Assembly: GCA_002399445.1 (NCBI GenBank)
Contig: DHDR01000026.1
Location: 1-22,893 of the forward strand
Origin: Ruminococcaceae bacterium UBA4871
GTDB lineage: Bacteria > Bacillota > Clostridia > Oscillospirales > Acutalibacteraceae
DNA: 22,893 nucleotides
Direction of reading: 5' to 3'
The notes beneath the pieces are model-generated. The model was not told the origin of the DNA. It was given only the letters and a program-made list of their open reading frames with translations, and did no database searches. A program made the position numbers and the translations under genes. Shown here piece after piece: positions 16,251 through 21,859 of the stretch; positions within the stretch are counted from its first letter, which is position 1; each line of letters starts with the position of its first letter.

Positions 16251-16270
16251 CCCATAAAAATTTGAATATG

Positions 16271-16297
16271 AAAAAGGCACCCACCGAAATGGATGCC
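16271..16297 (-). terminator. Intrinsic terminator of the candidate RNA
   Basis: Minus-strand stem GGCATCCA with TGGGTGCC (eight pairs, one G-T), loop TTTCGG, followed by five T. It ends the non-coding stretch that begins at the strong promoter near 16480. Confidence 0.8.
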
Positions 16298-16449
16298 CAC
16301 TAATATTTAGTCCCGTGTAACGCCCGGGTTATCGACTGCTATACCTGCTTTTGTTGATTGGTCTTTGGAACAGTTCATAAATGACTTCAACGCCGAAATT
16401 AAAGCCTTCGGTTTGGCACGAAAAGATAGGCTTGTTGGATATTTCCAAC
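16271..16449 (-). ncRNA. Candidate structured non-coding RNA (about 180 nt)
   Basis: A near-consensus promoter is followed by about 180 bases ending in a strong terminator, and no start codon with a ribosome site lies between. The predicted RNA begins with a perfect hairpin GTTGGA-AATA-TCCAAC (near 16450-16435). AAGCCT/AGGCTT then encloses about 20 bases, and ACCGAA can pair instead with TTTCGG, so two alternative folds exist. Near the end, CCCG-GGCGTTACA-CGGG is flanked by AGT/ACT. Long stop-free frames occur on both strands here, but none has translation signals. It could be a stand-alone small RNA, a 5-prime regulatory leader, or an antitermination element for the late operon. The family is not recognised. 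Confidence 0.5.
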
Positions 16450-16455
16450 TCAGTT

Positions 16456-16484
16456 AGTGTACCACACAAAATGTTCTTTGTCAA
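16456..16484 (-). promoter_or_regulatory. Strong vegetative promoter upstream of the candidate RNA
   Basis: Minus strand TTGACA (16484-16479), exactly 17 bases, then TACACT (16461-16456). It lies at the end of the decayed methylase frame and fires toward the accessory strip and the late operon. Confidence 0.75.
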
Positions 16485-16741
16485 ATGAAAGCCCGGCAGC
16501 AACCAAGCTGTCGGGTTCGTGCCGTCTGTTCCGGCTGCCAAAAAAGTTTCAGGAGTACCGGCTCAGCCTCATGCGGCGTTGTCGGCATATGCGCCACCGT
16601 GCACTCCATCACGGCGGCATTATTTAGGAGGACTCTTGTAATCTTTTGATGCGGCTTTCCGCTGTGTGATAAGTGGTCCGGCAGACGTCCCATGCCCGCG
16701 ATGCAGTCTTCATTATAAATATGGTCGATATACTCTTCCAT
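16481..16741 (-). pseudogene. Remnant of a DNA methylase gene start
   Basis: An 86-codon frame with an intact ribosome site (AAAGGGG, five bases before ATG). Only the first 22 or so residues, MEEYIDHIYNEDCIAGMGRL then PDH, match the N-terminus of N4/N6-type DNA methylases (the IYNEDCxxGM motif just ahead of the DPPY motif). After PDH the sequence no longer resembles a methylase and no DPPY, SAM-binding or target domain follows. Phages of this layout often carry methylases between the late regulator and terminase, so this looks like a deletion scar. The lower part overlaps the strong promoter. Confidence 0.6.
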
Positions 16742-16775
16742 GGTGTCCCCTTTCTGGAGACCCGCACAGGCAGCG

Positions 16776-16804
16776 AAAAAGGAACCGGCCTTTCAGCCCG
16801 TTCC
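16776..16804 (-). terminator. Intrinsic terminator after the late regulator gene
   Basis: Minus-strand GGAAC/GTTCC outer stem and GGCT-GAAA-GGCC inner stem separated by a G-G mismatch, then five T. It closes the early operon 20 bases after the ArpU-type gene. Confidence 0.8.
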
Positions 16805-16823
16805 CTTTAATTCCTAGTTTATA

Positions 16824-17258
16824 CTATAGCACAGGTTTAGTATAACATTCTATCACTTGTATTGCTTTTCCATGGAGTCTGCAGATATGCATGTAGCTGT
16901 AACTAAGCTTTACCGCAATTTTTTCCCACGTCAGTCCGTCTATGTACCGCAGTTCCAACAGAGTCCGCAGTGTATCATCCGGCACAGCCTTGATTGCTTT
17001 CTCAATTTCCCCACGCACCTGTAACAAGCGGTCAATTTCCACATTGATTTCGCCTTCCAGTGCCACAATCTTTTCCACAGCATCCTGCACGCGGTCTCCA
17101 GCAACACCTCCTCCCGGCATTCCGGTCAATGCCGGTGTGATTTTTGTCGCCCGCGACCGCCATCTCGACAATTCATCACATTTTCGACCCACCTCTTTGT
17201 CTAATTTCCGATATCGGTTCAGCCAATCAATTTTGGCTTGGTTTTCTGGTGTCGCCAT
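16824..17258 (-). CDS. ArpU/RinA-like late transcription regulator (sigma-like, DUF1492 type)
   Basis: 144 residues from the ATG at 17258, which has GAAAGGAG upstream; the frame is open further back without a ribosome site. Residues 1-40 are basic, 55-90 coiled coil, and 100-135 form a sigma-region-4-like helix-turn-helix (LLELRYIDGLTWEKIAVKLS then YMHICRLHGKAIQ). Proteins of this type switch on the late (packaging, head, tail) genes of Gram-positive phages and sit last in the early operon, as here. Its ATG shares a base with the stop of a 29-codon upstream ORF (TAATG). It is followed at once by a terminator. Confidence 0.83.
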   Translation of the reverse strand: MATPENQAKIDWLNRYRKLDKEVGRKCDELSRWRSRATKITPALTGMPGGGVAGDRVQDAVEKIVALEGEINVEIDRLLQVRGEIEKAIKAVPDDTLRTLLELRYIDGLTWEKIAVKLSYSYMHICRLHGKAIQVIECYTKPVL

Positions 17259-17347
17259 TACTTTTCTCCTTTCGCCCAATGAATTCTGACTTTCAGTGCA
17301 TTCAGCAAGCTGTCCTGTATGGTGCTTTTGCCCTGTAGCACTGTCAT
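17258..17347 (-). CDS. 29-residue basic ORF coupled to the late regulator
   Basis: MTVLQGKSTIQDSLLNALKV then RIHWAKGEK. The ATG is preceded by AGGTGG and the stop overlaps the regulator ATG as TAATG. The regular spacing of hydrophobic and basic residues suggests an amphipathic helix. It may be a real micro-protein or only a coupling device; no family is recognised. Confidence 0.55.
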   Translation of the reverse strand: MTVLQGKSTIQDSLLNALKVRIHWAKGEK

Positions 17348-17452
17348 TTCCACCTTTCCTCTGCCGTATTTGCGGCTTGCTCCCTTTACTTTGTGTCAAT
17401 CTCCGCTTTGATTACATAAAATAGTAAAAATCCAAAGCAGGAGGATCTACTC

Positions 17453-18160
17453 ATGAATTTTTTAAACGCATGTGCCTGTATAAAAACGTGCAAAATAAAG
17501 CGCACTCTTACATATGACCATACAACTATGCTCACGTTCACCATTGTCTATCCGAAAATATGCTTACGGAACAATGCACCTGTGCAAGCCAGCATCAATG
17601 CGCAAATTCAAAAGCAGGTTCATGCATTTTGGCAGTATACATCCGGTGAACTGTACCAGCAGGCCATTGCTTACTACAAGGACACACTGGAACAGGGATT
17701 TCCTTTTCACCCATATGATGCAGTTCTAAAATATGAAACGACTTACAATCGGAACTGCTATCTCAGCGTATACCGAGATCAGTACACATACACCGGAGGC
17801 GCCCATGGAAACACCGTCCGGTCATCCGACACTTGGAACCTTTCCAACGGAAAAAGCGTTCCGCTTTCCTGCCTGTTCCCAGCCGGCAAGGATAATGATG
17901 CATTGCTGACAGAGCAGATCTTGAAGCAGGCTGATAAACAATATCAACAAAATTCCGGTATTTATTTTGATAATTACCGGGAACTGATTGTCAAGAATTT
18001 CAATAAAGAAAATTATTATCTCACTCGCTGCGGTCTTGCAATCTACTATCAGCAATATGACATTGCGCCGTACGCAACAGGGATTGTTGTGTTCATCATC
18101 CCATACGCTGTGATTGGCTGGCATCCGCAATGCGTCATTGTTTCTCATGACTCCCCCTGA
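17453..18160 (+). CDS. DUF4163/DUF3298 (RsiV-like) domain protein, plus-strand cargo
   Basis: 235 residues, on the strand opposite to all neighbours. Family hallmarks are YTGGAHG (113-119) and YDIAPYATGIVVFIIPY (202-218), with the LSNGKSVPLSCLFPAGKD segment between. In B. subtilis RsiV the same domain pair lies outside the cell and binds lysozyme. Here there is no signal peptide or membrane helix: the N-terminus is short and Cys-rich (MNFLNACACIKTCKIKR). The ribosome site AGGAGG lies before the ATG. It ends 28 bases before the convergent stop of the RecU-like gene, with no clear terminator between. It looks like host-derived cargo inserted between RecU-like and regulator genes. Its function in the phage is unknown. 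Confidence 0.8.
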   Translation: MNFLNACACIKTCKIKRTLTYDHTTMLTFTIVYPKICLRNNAPVQASINAQIQKQVHAFWQYTSGELYQQAIAYYKDTLEQGFPFHPYDAVLKYETTYNRNCYLSVYRDQYTYTGGAHGNTVRSSDTWNLSNGKSVPLSCLFPAGKDNDALLTEQILKQADKQYQQNSGIYFDNYRELIVKNFNKENYYLTRCGLAIYYQQYDIAPYATGIVVFIIPYAVIGWHPQCVIVSHDSP

Positions 18161-18188
18161 AAAGAATTGTAACCGTTTTGGATGATGG

Positions 18189-18719
18189 TCATTTCCCGCT
18201 TTTTCCGCTGTGTATGTAGTCTAAGAACCTGACAGCACCGTCAAATTTCACACGGTATGGTTCAATATCTTCCGGTTTCAGATACTGCCGGCCAAAAATT
18301 TGCTTCATATCCCGCCAGACTTGCCATGGAACTGTGTAGAACCGTGACTGTATACCGCATACGACAAACGCACAGGCGCCCAGAACCCGATGCGCCTCCA
18401 AGGTTTCTTTCTGTTCCTGTGTCAGCACGTTGCGCCGAATTCGGTCTGCTCCAGTGTACTTTGCCTCAAATACAATGGACCGCCCGTTTTTTAGCGTCCC
18501 TTGAAAGTCGGGCTGTGCCAGCGCTGTGAAGCGTCCGGTAAACACGCCGTCCGAATTTTTTCGCAGCACGCGGAATGGCTCAGGCGTTTTATCAATCACA
18601 GCCTGTCCATGCGCTGCATAGATCCGGCACGCCCGCTTGATATGATCTTCAAAGATATGGCCCTGTGCGTTGCTCCGCATTCCGCGAAAGCGCTTTATCT
18701 CCATTTCGTTCTGTTTCAT
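18189..18719 (-). CDS. RecU-like Holliday junction resolvase
   Basis: 176 residues from the ATG at 18719 (GGGAGGCGG upstream; ATGA overlap with the preceding stop). It shows the RecU order: GHIFEDHIKRACRIYAAHG (Glu24), then the nuclease core QPDFQG (Asp71) and FEAKYT (Glu85, Lys87), and QKETLEAHRVLGACAFVVCG. RecU cuts four-way DNA junctions; phages use it to resolve replication or recombination intermediates before packaging. It is a little shorter than cellular RecU (about 200). It sits at the end of the replication block. Confidence 0.82.
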   Translation of the reverse strand: MKQNEMEIKRFRGMRSNAQGHIFEDHIKRACRIYAAHGQAVIDKTPEPFRVLRKNSDGVFTGRFTALAQPDFQGTLKNGRSIVFEAKYTGADRIRRNVLTQEQKETLEAHRVLGACAFVVCGIQSRFYTVPWQVWRDMKQIFGRQYLKPEDIEPYRVKFDGAVRFLDYIHSGKSGK

Positions 18720-18898
18720 TCTCCGCCTCCCATGCATTGATGCTTTCTAGGTTCCACGTCTGCCGTCACAGCGTGTTCTTTGATGCTTGTAACGTCATTA
18801 TTCCAGCCTTTCTGATAGGCCGCTGTGATTCTGCTTCTTCCGTAGTATGGTGGAAATTCACAGTGCACCGCGTTAATGTCAATATAGCGTTCTTTCAT
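18716..18898 (-). CDS. Small unknown protein between Rep block and RecU-like gene
   Basis: 60 residues, MKERYIDINAVHCEFPPYYG then RSRITAAYQKGWNNDVTSIK. The ATG at 18898 lies nine bases after AGGAG. One ATG three codons upstream is possible but too close to the ribosome site. Overlaps the upstream gene by 20 bases and the RecU-like start by four. Short and soluble; not recognised. Confidence 0.7.
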   Translation of the reverse strand: MKERYIDINAVHCEFPPYYGRSRITAAYQKGWNNDVTSIKEHAVTADVEPRKHQCMGGGE

Positions 18899-19085
18899 TT
18901 TCAGCATCTCCTGTATACCTGTTTTTTCCCTCACTCTGCAACTGATCCCCGATACAGCGTCGACCGGCAGCGTCCAGACGGTCAATAAAAATTGTCCATG
19001 CTTCCAGCGGGTTGTCCACTGAGCAGGAGTCCATTGCCTGATCCAGCGCTTTGTACACGATAACCATCAACTCATTTTTACGCAT
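18879..19085 (-). CDS. Small unknown early protein
   Basis: 68 residues, MRKNELMVIVYKALDQAMDS then NPLEAWTIFIDRLDAAGRRC. The ATG at 19085 has GGAGGTGTTGAA upstream, which itself lies inside the end of the Rep gene; the frame upstream of that is a shadow. Helical and amphipathic; no family recognised. It starts one base after the Rep stop, so the two are coupled. Confidence 0.72.
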   Translation of the reverse strand: MRKNELMVIVYKALDQAMDSCSVDNPLEAWTIFIDRLDAAGRRCIGDQLQSEGKNRYTGDAENERTLY

Positions 19086-19086
19086 T

Positions 19087-19821
19087 TCAACACCTCCTGC
19101 GCTGTTTCTCTGGAATTTGCACCATGCTGTAAAACTGATATTCAAACCCGAAAAATTCCCCATTGACCGTCCTGCTCTGTTCCAGATAGTACCCTTTCAA
19201 CGGCTTAGGTTCCTTACGCCAGCTGTTCCGCCCGACCACCTCTATTTTGATTTTCGGCTTTATCAGATTGCGGCTGCTGTTCCACCGGCGGCCAAACGGA
19301 TATTTTCCGTCTCGGAAACTTTGGCGTGTCTGTTTGATCAGGTAACTTGCCAATTGTGCATACTGTCCGGTATCATCCATCACGCTGACATGCATCCCTC
19401 CGTAGGGCCACAACTTTCGGACCTCCCGCAAATCATGCTGCGGGACCACAAGGTGATGATGGACAGTGCCGCGTTTTCCCCATTCTGTCACGACTATGTA
19501 TTTCAGTTCCTGACCGGCTGCACGGTACGCCTTTCGCATTCCCCGCCAAAACTTTTCCAATATCGCCGGTACATCTTCTGGAGACGGCCGGTCCTCTGGC
19601 CGATAAGTCAAGGTAATATGAAAATCACCCGGTCCGTAGTTTGCATTTAACAGCCTGCGCAGTTTCATTTCCGCGTGACGGTCATTGACATGTACCTGCT
19701 CTTTGGGGGTTGGTCTAAAATTCTTCTGCCGCTGGATGCCCGGCTTGTGATACCTTGCGGTGTAATATTTCCGCGTTTCCCGCACCCGGCCTGCCTGACA
19801 GATTTCCTCCACGTAAGGCAC
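19087..19821 (-). CDS. Rolling-circle replication initiator (HUH Rep, ORF2/G2P type)
   Basis: 244 residues from GTG at 19821, which has AGGAG eight bases upstream; an ATG at 19848 is an alternative without a ribosome site. The N-terminus (MPYVEEICQAGRVRETRKYY) is the usual start of this Rep family. Motif I is FHITLTY (67-73); motif II, the metal-binding HUH, is VHHHLVV (His121-His123); motif III with the nicking tyrosine is YAQLASYLIKQT (Tyr154 or Tyr160, Lys163). HUH Reps nick one strand at an origin, stay joined to its 5-prime end and start rolling-circle synthesis. It is the only recognisable replication initiator in the window; no helicase loader, primase or polymerase is present. Confidence 0.85.
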   Translation of the reverse strand: MPYVEEICQAGRVRETRKYYTARYHKPGIQRQKNFRPTPKEQVHVNDRHAEMKLRRLLNANYGPGDFHITLTYRPEDRPSPEDVPAILEKFWRGMRKAYRAAGQELKYIVVTEWGKRGTVHHHLVVPQHDLREVRKLWPYGGMHVSVMDDTGQYAQLASYLIKQTRQSFRDGKYPFGRRWNSSRNLIKPKIKIEVVGRNSWRKEPKPLKGYYLEQSRTVNGEFFGFEYQFYSMVQIPEKQRRRC

Positions 19822-19921
19822 CTTTTCCACTCCTATACTTTTCAACATTCTGCCCGCTGTGTGTCGATAACTTAATACCTTTAACAAGATAGGCAAGGCG
19901 GGTATCTGCCCCGTCAAAATG

Positions 19922-19950
19922 TTGATTTTTTGTGCCTTATGCGGTATAAT
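19922..19950 (+). promoter_or_regulatory. Plus-strand promoter antisense to the Rep leader
   Basis: TTGATT (19922-19927), 17 bases, then a perfect TATAAT (19945-19950). It fires away from the Rep gene and against the leftward early operon, and a terminator ends its transcript about 65 bases later. Confidence 0.75.
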
Positions 19951-19979
19951 ATAAATAAGATTTTTCTTACCGCGTAAGG
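19935..19979. repeat. Inverted repeat around the -10 box; candidate Rep origin or operator
   Basis: CCTTATGCGGTA (19935-19946) and TACCGCGTAAGG (19968-19979) are reverse complements except for one central base, separated by a 21-base AT-rich segment (TAATATAAATAAG...). Such a stem with an AT-rich loop next to an HUH rep gene is the usual form of a double-strand origin. It could instead be a binding site controlling the promoter within it. Confidence 0.5.
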
Positions 19980-20021
19980 TTTGGCGGCTGGGTGTTTGCA
20001 TCACTCAGCCGCCACTTTTTT
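19957..20021 (+). ncRNA. Candidate antisense RNA opposite the Rep leader (about 65 nt)
   Basis: From the predicted start of the plus-strand promoter to the T-run there are about 65 bases, with two hairpins: CTTAC-CGC-GTAAG (19966-19978) and the terminator stem. No start codon with a ribosome site is present. It is complementary to the mRNA between the 71-residue zinc-protein gene and Rep, the arrangement of counter-transcribed RNAs that limit Rep synthesis in rolling-circle plasmids. Confidence 0.6.
19983..20021 (+). terminator. Terminator of the antisense RNA
   Basis: GGCGGCTG (19983-19990) pairs with CAGCCGCC (20006-20013), with further pairing of GGTG and CATC inside the loop, followed by AC and six T. 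The reverse strand has no T-run, so it works on the plus strand only and should not stop the leftward operon. Confidence 0.82.
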
Positions 20022-20025
20022 ATGT

Positions 20026-20241
20026 TTATATCCATATCGCATCCCACGGTTCCCGTGGAGAAAGTGCTCCCCGCTGTACCTGTTTACGGAGCTTGTCCAC
20101 TTGTGCCCGTGTCTGCCGCTTGGTGCAGTTCGGACCGGCCGGACAGCCGCGCGGGTGTCCGGTAATCAGACAATACTCACACTGGATATCGCCGCGTGTC
20201 ATGTGGAATCCACAGTCGGCGCAGCCTTTCCCTTTACTCAT
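20026..20241 (-). CDS. Small cysteine-rich, zinc-ribbon-like protein
   Basis: 71 residues (MSKGKGCADCGFHMTRGDIQ...). Six cysteines at 7, 10, 21, 24, 33 and 39 with the TGHPRGCPAGPNC segment indicate zinc binding; this short Cys-rich type is common in early regions of Clostridia phages. The C-terminal part is basic (RQTRAQVDKLRKQVQRG). Ribosome site AAGGGAG precedes the ATG. Likely DNA- or protein-binding, but the role is unknown. Confidence 0.8.
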   Translation of the reverse strand: MSKGKGCADCGFHMTRGDIQCEYCLITGHPRGCPAGPNCTKRQTRAQVDKLRKQVQRGALSPREPWDAIWI

Positions 20242-20328
20242 TTTTTTGCTCCCTTTTTTCTTCTTTACGTATCAAACCCGCTAATCCGGTAAACATACTC
20301 CATATAACCAATCTGAGGAGTGAACAAA

Positions 20329-20505
20329 ATGGAATTAACCACACAGGATTATGTCAAAAAGGCCATTATGGATTTACAGGAGCATGTCCGCGATTTTATG
20401 TATTATTCAGATCACATTGAAGATAAAAATCTGAGTACGTGCTTTAAGGATTTTGCAGAAACGCAGGCAAAACAGGCCACCAAGTTGCAAGGGTTCCTGA
20501 ATTGA
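20329..20505 (+). CDS. 58-residue helical protein, plus-strand cargo
   Basis: MELTTQDYVKKAIMDLQEHV then RDFMYYSDHIEDKNLSTCFK. GAGGAG lies ahead of the ATG; a GTG three codons earlier overlaps that site and is less likely. The product is entirely alpha-helical and acidic/aromatic, looking like two helices of a ferritin- or rubrerythrin-like bundle, though metal-ligand pairs are incomplete. It faces against the surrounding operon and has its own strong terminator, so it is a separate unit. No clear promoter was found upstream. Family not certain. Confidence 0.72.
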   Translation: MELTTQDYVKKAIMDLQEHVRDFMYYSDHIEDKNLSTCFKDFAETQAKQATKLQGFLN

Positions 20506-20507
20506 CT

Positions 20508-20541
20508 GCCGCCGCTTCGATTTTGTCGAGGCGGCTTTTTT
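20508..20541 (+). terminator. Strong terminator of the 58-residue gene
   Basis: GCCGCC/GGCGGC and TCGA/TCGA stems with a GCT bulge and loop TTTTG, then six T on the plus strand. The T-run overlaps the stop codon of the 50-residue minus-strand gene. Confidence 0.87.
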
Positions 20542-20692
20542 AGTTGCCGTATCCGCCGATTTTAATGCACATTCCCAGTCCGCCTTCCGAACGCGGGAGA
20601 CGCTGAAACTTATCATTCACATGACAATGATTCCCTTTGTATTCGCAATGTTCGCAGTTCTCATAGGGCTTAATACCTTCTTTATCCTGCAT
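20540..20692 (-). CDS. 50-residue cysteine protein
   Basis: MQDKEGIKPYENCEHCEYKG then NHCHVNDKFQRLPRSEGG. Cysteines at 13, 16, 23 and 42 plus histidines give a plausible zinc site. GAAGGAGG precedes the ATG, whose A is shared with the stop of the upstream gene (TAATG). Family not recognised. Confidence 0.72.
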   Translation of the reverse strand: MQDKEGIKPYENCEHCEYKGNHCHVNDKFQRLPRSEGGLGMCIKIGGYGN

Positions 20693-20856
20693 TATTTTTC
20701 CTCCTTCATCATTTTTATTACACTTTCCCTACTGCTGATTTTCCACCGGACCGGATGCCGTTTGTGGCTGTGAATTTTGTCATACCAGTCCTCTACTGCC
20801 GCCGCTGTGGCTAGAGCGATAAATATCGGTACAACTATTAAAGCAACTACATCCAT
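20692..20856 (-). CDS. 54-residue single-pass membrane protein
   Basis: MDVVALIVVPIFIALATAAA then VEDWYDKIHSHKRHPVRWK. The first 20 residues form a membrane segment; the rest is basic and cytoplasmic by the positive-inside rule. GGAGGG precedes the ATG. It overlaps the downstream gene by one base (TAATG). A small membrane protein of an early operon could take part in superinfection exclusion, but this is not shown. Confidence 0.7.
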   Translation of the reverse strand: MDVVALIVVPIFIALATAAAVEDWYDKIHSHKRHPVRWKISSRESVIKMMKEEK

Positions 20857-20939
20857 ATTTTTCCCTCCAATTCCCGCTGCTTGTCCTGATTACACTGCAC
20901 GCAGTCGATTGTATGTAGCCCCACAATCCTCTGCGGCAA
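20847..20939 (-). CDS. Possible 30-residue CxxC peptide
   Basis: A TTG-started frame, MPQRIVGLHTIDCVQCNQDK then QRELEGKIWM, ends inside the next gene with a 10-base overlap. The sequence looks protein-like with a DCVQC motif, but there is no good ribosome site, so translation is doubtful. Confidence 0.3.
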   Translation of the reverse strand: MPQRIVGLHTIDCVQCNQDKQRELEGKIWM

Positions 20940-20984
20940 CCTATGTTTTAAAAAATCAGTCCGGTTCTATGAAACATTTCTTCT

Positions 20985-21272
20985 TTATCCAAGCAAATCC
21001 TTTATTTTATAGTTACCGGGAAGAAGTACGCTGTCATTATTGGAAATGTAATCGGACATCTGCTCAGAGGCACGTTTCATCATTGCAGTTTTAAACTTTT
21101 TCTGTTCCTCCTCCGGCATCACCTGCCGACATGATATCTCATGCACCACCCATTTTTTTGTTTTGGGGTCTTTGTGCAGTTCTACAACGCGTTCCGTCAT
21201 CAACTGCGTTTTGCCTCCGTGCGATTTGTCGATAACAGAGGACCGGAGGGTCCATCGTTCTGTTTTTGGCAT
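20985..21272 (-). CDS. Unknown 95-residue early protein
   Basis: MPKTERWTLRSSVIDKSHGG then KTQLMTERVVELHKDPKTKK. GGGAGGTG precedes the ATG at 21272; the longer frame has no better start. Basic N-terminal half, helical acidic second half (MPEEEQKKFKTAMMKRASEQ). No known family; soluble and probably small nucleic-acid or partner-binding. Confidence 0.75.
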   Translation of the reverse strand: MPKTERWTLRSSVIDKSHGGKTQLMTERVVELHKDPKTKKWVVHEISCRQVMPEEEQKKFKTAMMKRASEQMSDYISNNDSVLLPGNYKIKDLLG

Positions 21273-21339
21273 TGCAATCACCTCCCTTTAAATTACGCAA
21301 TACATCGTTTGTCCTATTACGCGGTTTTTTATCTTTTCC

Positions 21340-21362
21340 GCTTCCGCTGTGTCAGGCGGGCT
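21340..21362. repeat. Imperfect direct repeat, copy 1 (23 bp)
   Basis: GCTTCCGCTG, then two variable bases, then TCAGGCGGGCT. The second copy is at 21837-21859, with 21 of 23 bases identical. Copy 2 covers the end of the 52-residue gene (its stop TGA); copy 1 similarly holds a TGA after CCCGCC in one frame. Confidence 0.7.
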
Positions 21363-21391
21363 TGTAATCTGCCTCTTCCTTCTGTAAAATT

Positions 21392-21580
21392 ATGTTGGAA
21401 AGAATAGGTAGAAAAACGGTATTAAAAATGCCTTGTACGATTCCTCCATATGGTTACGCTGAAGGAATTTTGTTGTTTCCATGTGCTCCTGAATACTCTG
21501 AAAACCAGTTACATGGAAAAATCATTGCACGAACCGCAAAAAAGAATTTTGAATTTCAAGTGAATCTTAATCGCATTTAA
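21392..21580 (+). CDS. Doubtful 62-codon plus-strand ORF
   Basis: MLERIGRKTVLKMPCTIPPY onward, with TAEGI-like hydrophobic middle and KKNFEFQVNLNRI end. Codon use looks protein-like. There is a possible promoter (TTGTAA, 17 bases, TAAAAT at 21362-21390), but its start would fall after the first ATG, leaving an internal ATG at 21428 with no good ribosome site. It overlaps the end of the minus-strand 77-residue gene by 14 bases. It lies between the two direct repeats. Confidence 0.35.
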   Translation: MLERIGRKTVLKMPCTIPPYGYAEGILLFPCAPEYSENQLHGKIIARTAKKNFEFQVNLNRI

Positions 21581-21800
21581 TAAATTCATCATTTCCATAT
21601 TCACCAGATAATCTACGATATTCATTGCCGTCCTTATCCCAAACAGCCTGAGGTAAAACTTCATTTTGTCTATTCCACTTAATACCTGTTTCCAAGTGCA
21701 TGATTTCCGCATAATCTTCTCTAATCCTTTTAGAAAAATTTCTTCTTTGAATTCCGAGCAAAAAACATAAAACAGCTATAATACAAATTGCTAGTATCAT
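21567..21800 (-). CDS. 77-residue membrane-anchored protein
   Basis: MILAICIIAVLCFLLGIQRR forms an N-terminal membrane helix followed by a basic stop-transfer and a soluble tail (REDYAEIMHLETGIKWNRQN, GEYGNDEFIKCD). GGGAGGAAG precedes the ATG. It follows the 52-residue gene by 48 bases in the early operon. Function unknown. Confidence 0.72.
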   Translation of the reverse strand: MILAICIIAVLCFLLGIQRRNFSKRIREDYAEIMHLETGIKWNRQNEVLPQAVWDKDGNEYRRLSGEYGNDEFIKCD

Positions 21801-21836
21801 TTTTGTACTTCCTCCCTTTCATGCTATTTTTCCCCT

Positions 21837-21859
21837 GCTTCCGCTGCATCAGGCGGGCT
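21837..21859. repeat. Imperfect direct repeat, copy 2 (23 bp)
   Basis: Matches 21340-21362 with two differences, 497 bases apart in the same orientation. Confidence 0.7.

Noticed and set aside
16329..16541. 70-codon ORF (and two other stop-free frames on both strands) across the candidate RNA
   Set aside because: The start would precede the promoter and no frame has a ribosome site; three overlapping open frames fit a conserved non-coding segment better than a gene.
19821..20004. N-terminal extension of the Rep protein to 305 residues
   Set aside because: No ribosome site upstream; the GTG at 19821 has AGGAG at the right distance and yields the usual N-terminus. The extension would also run through the inverted repeat.
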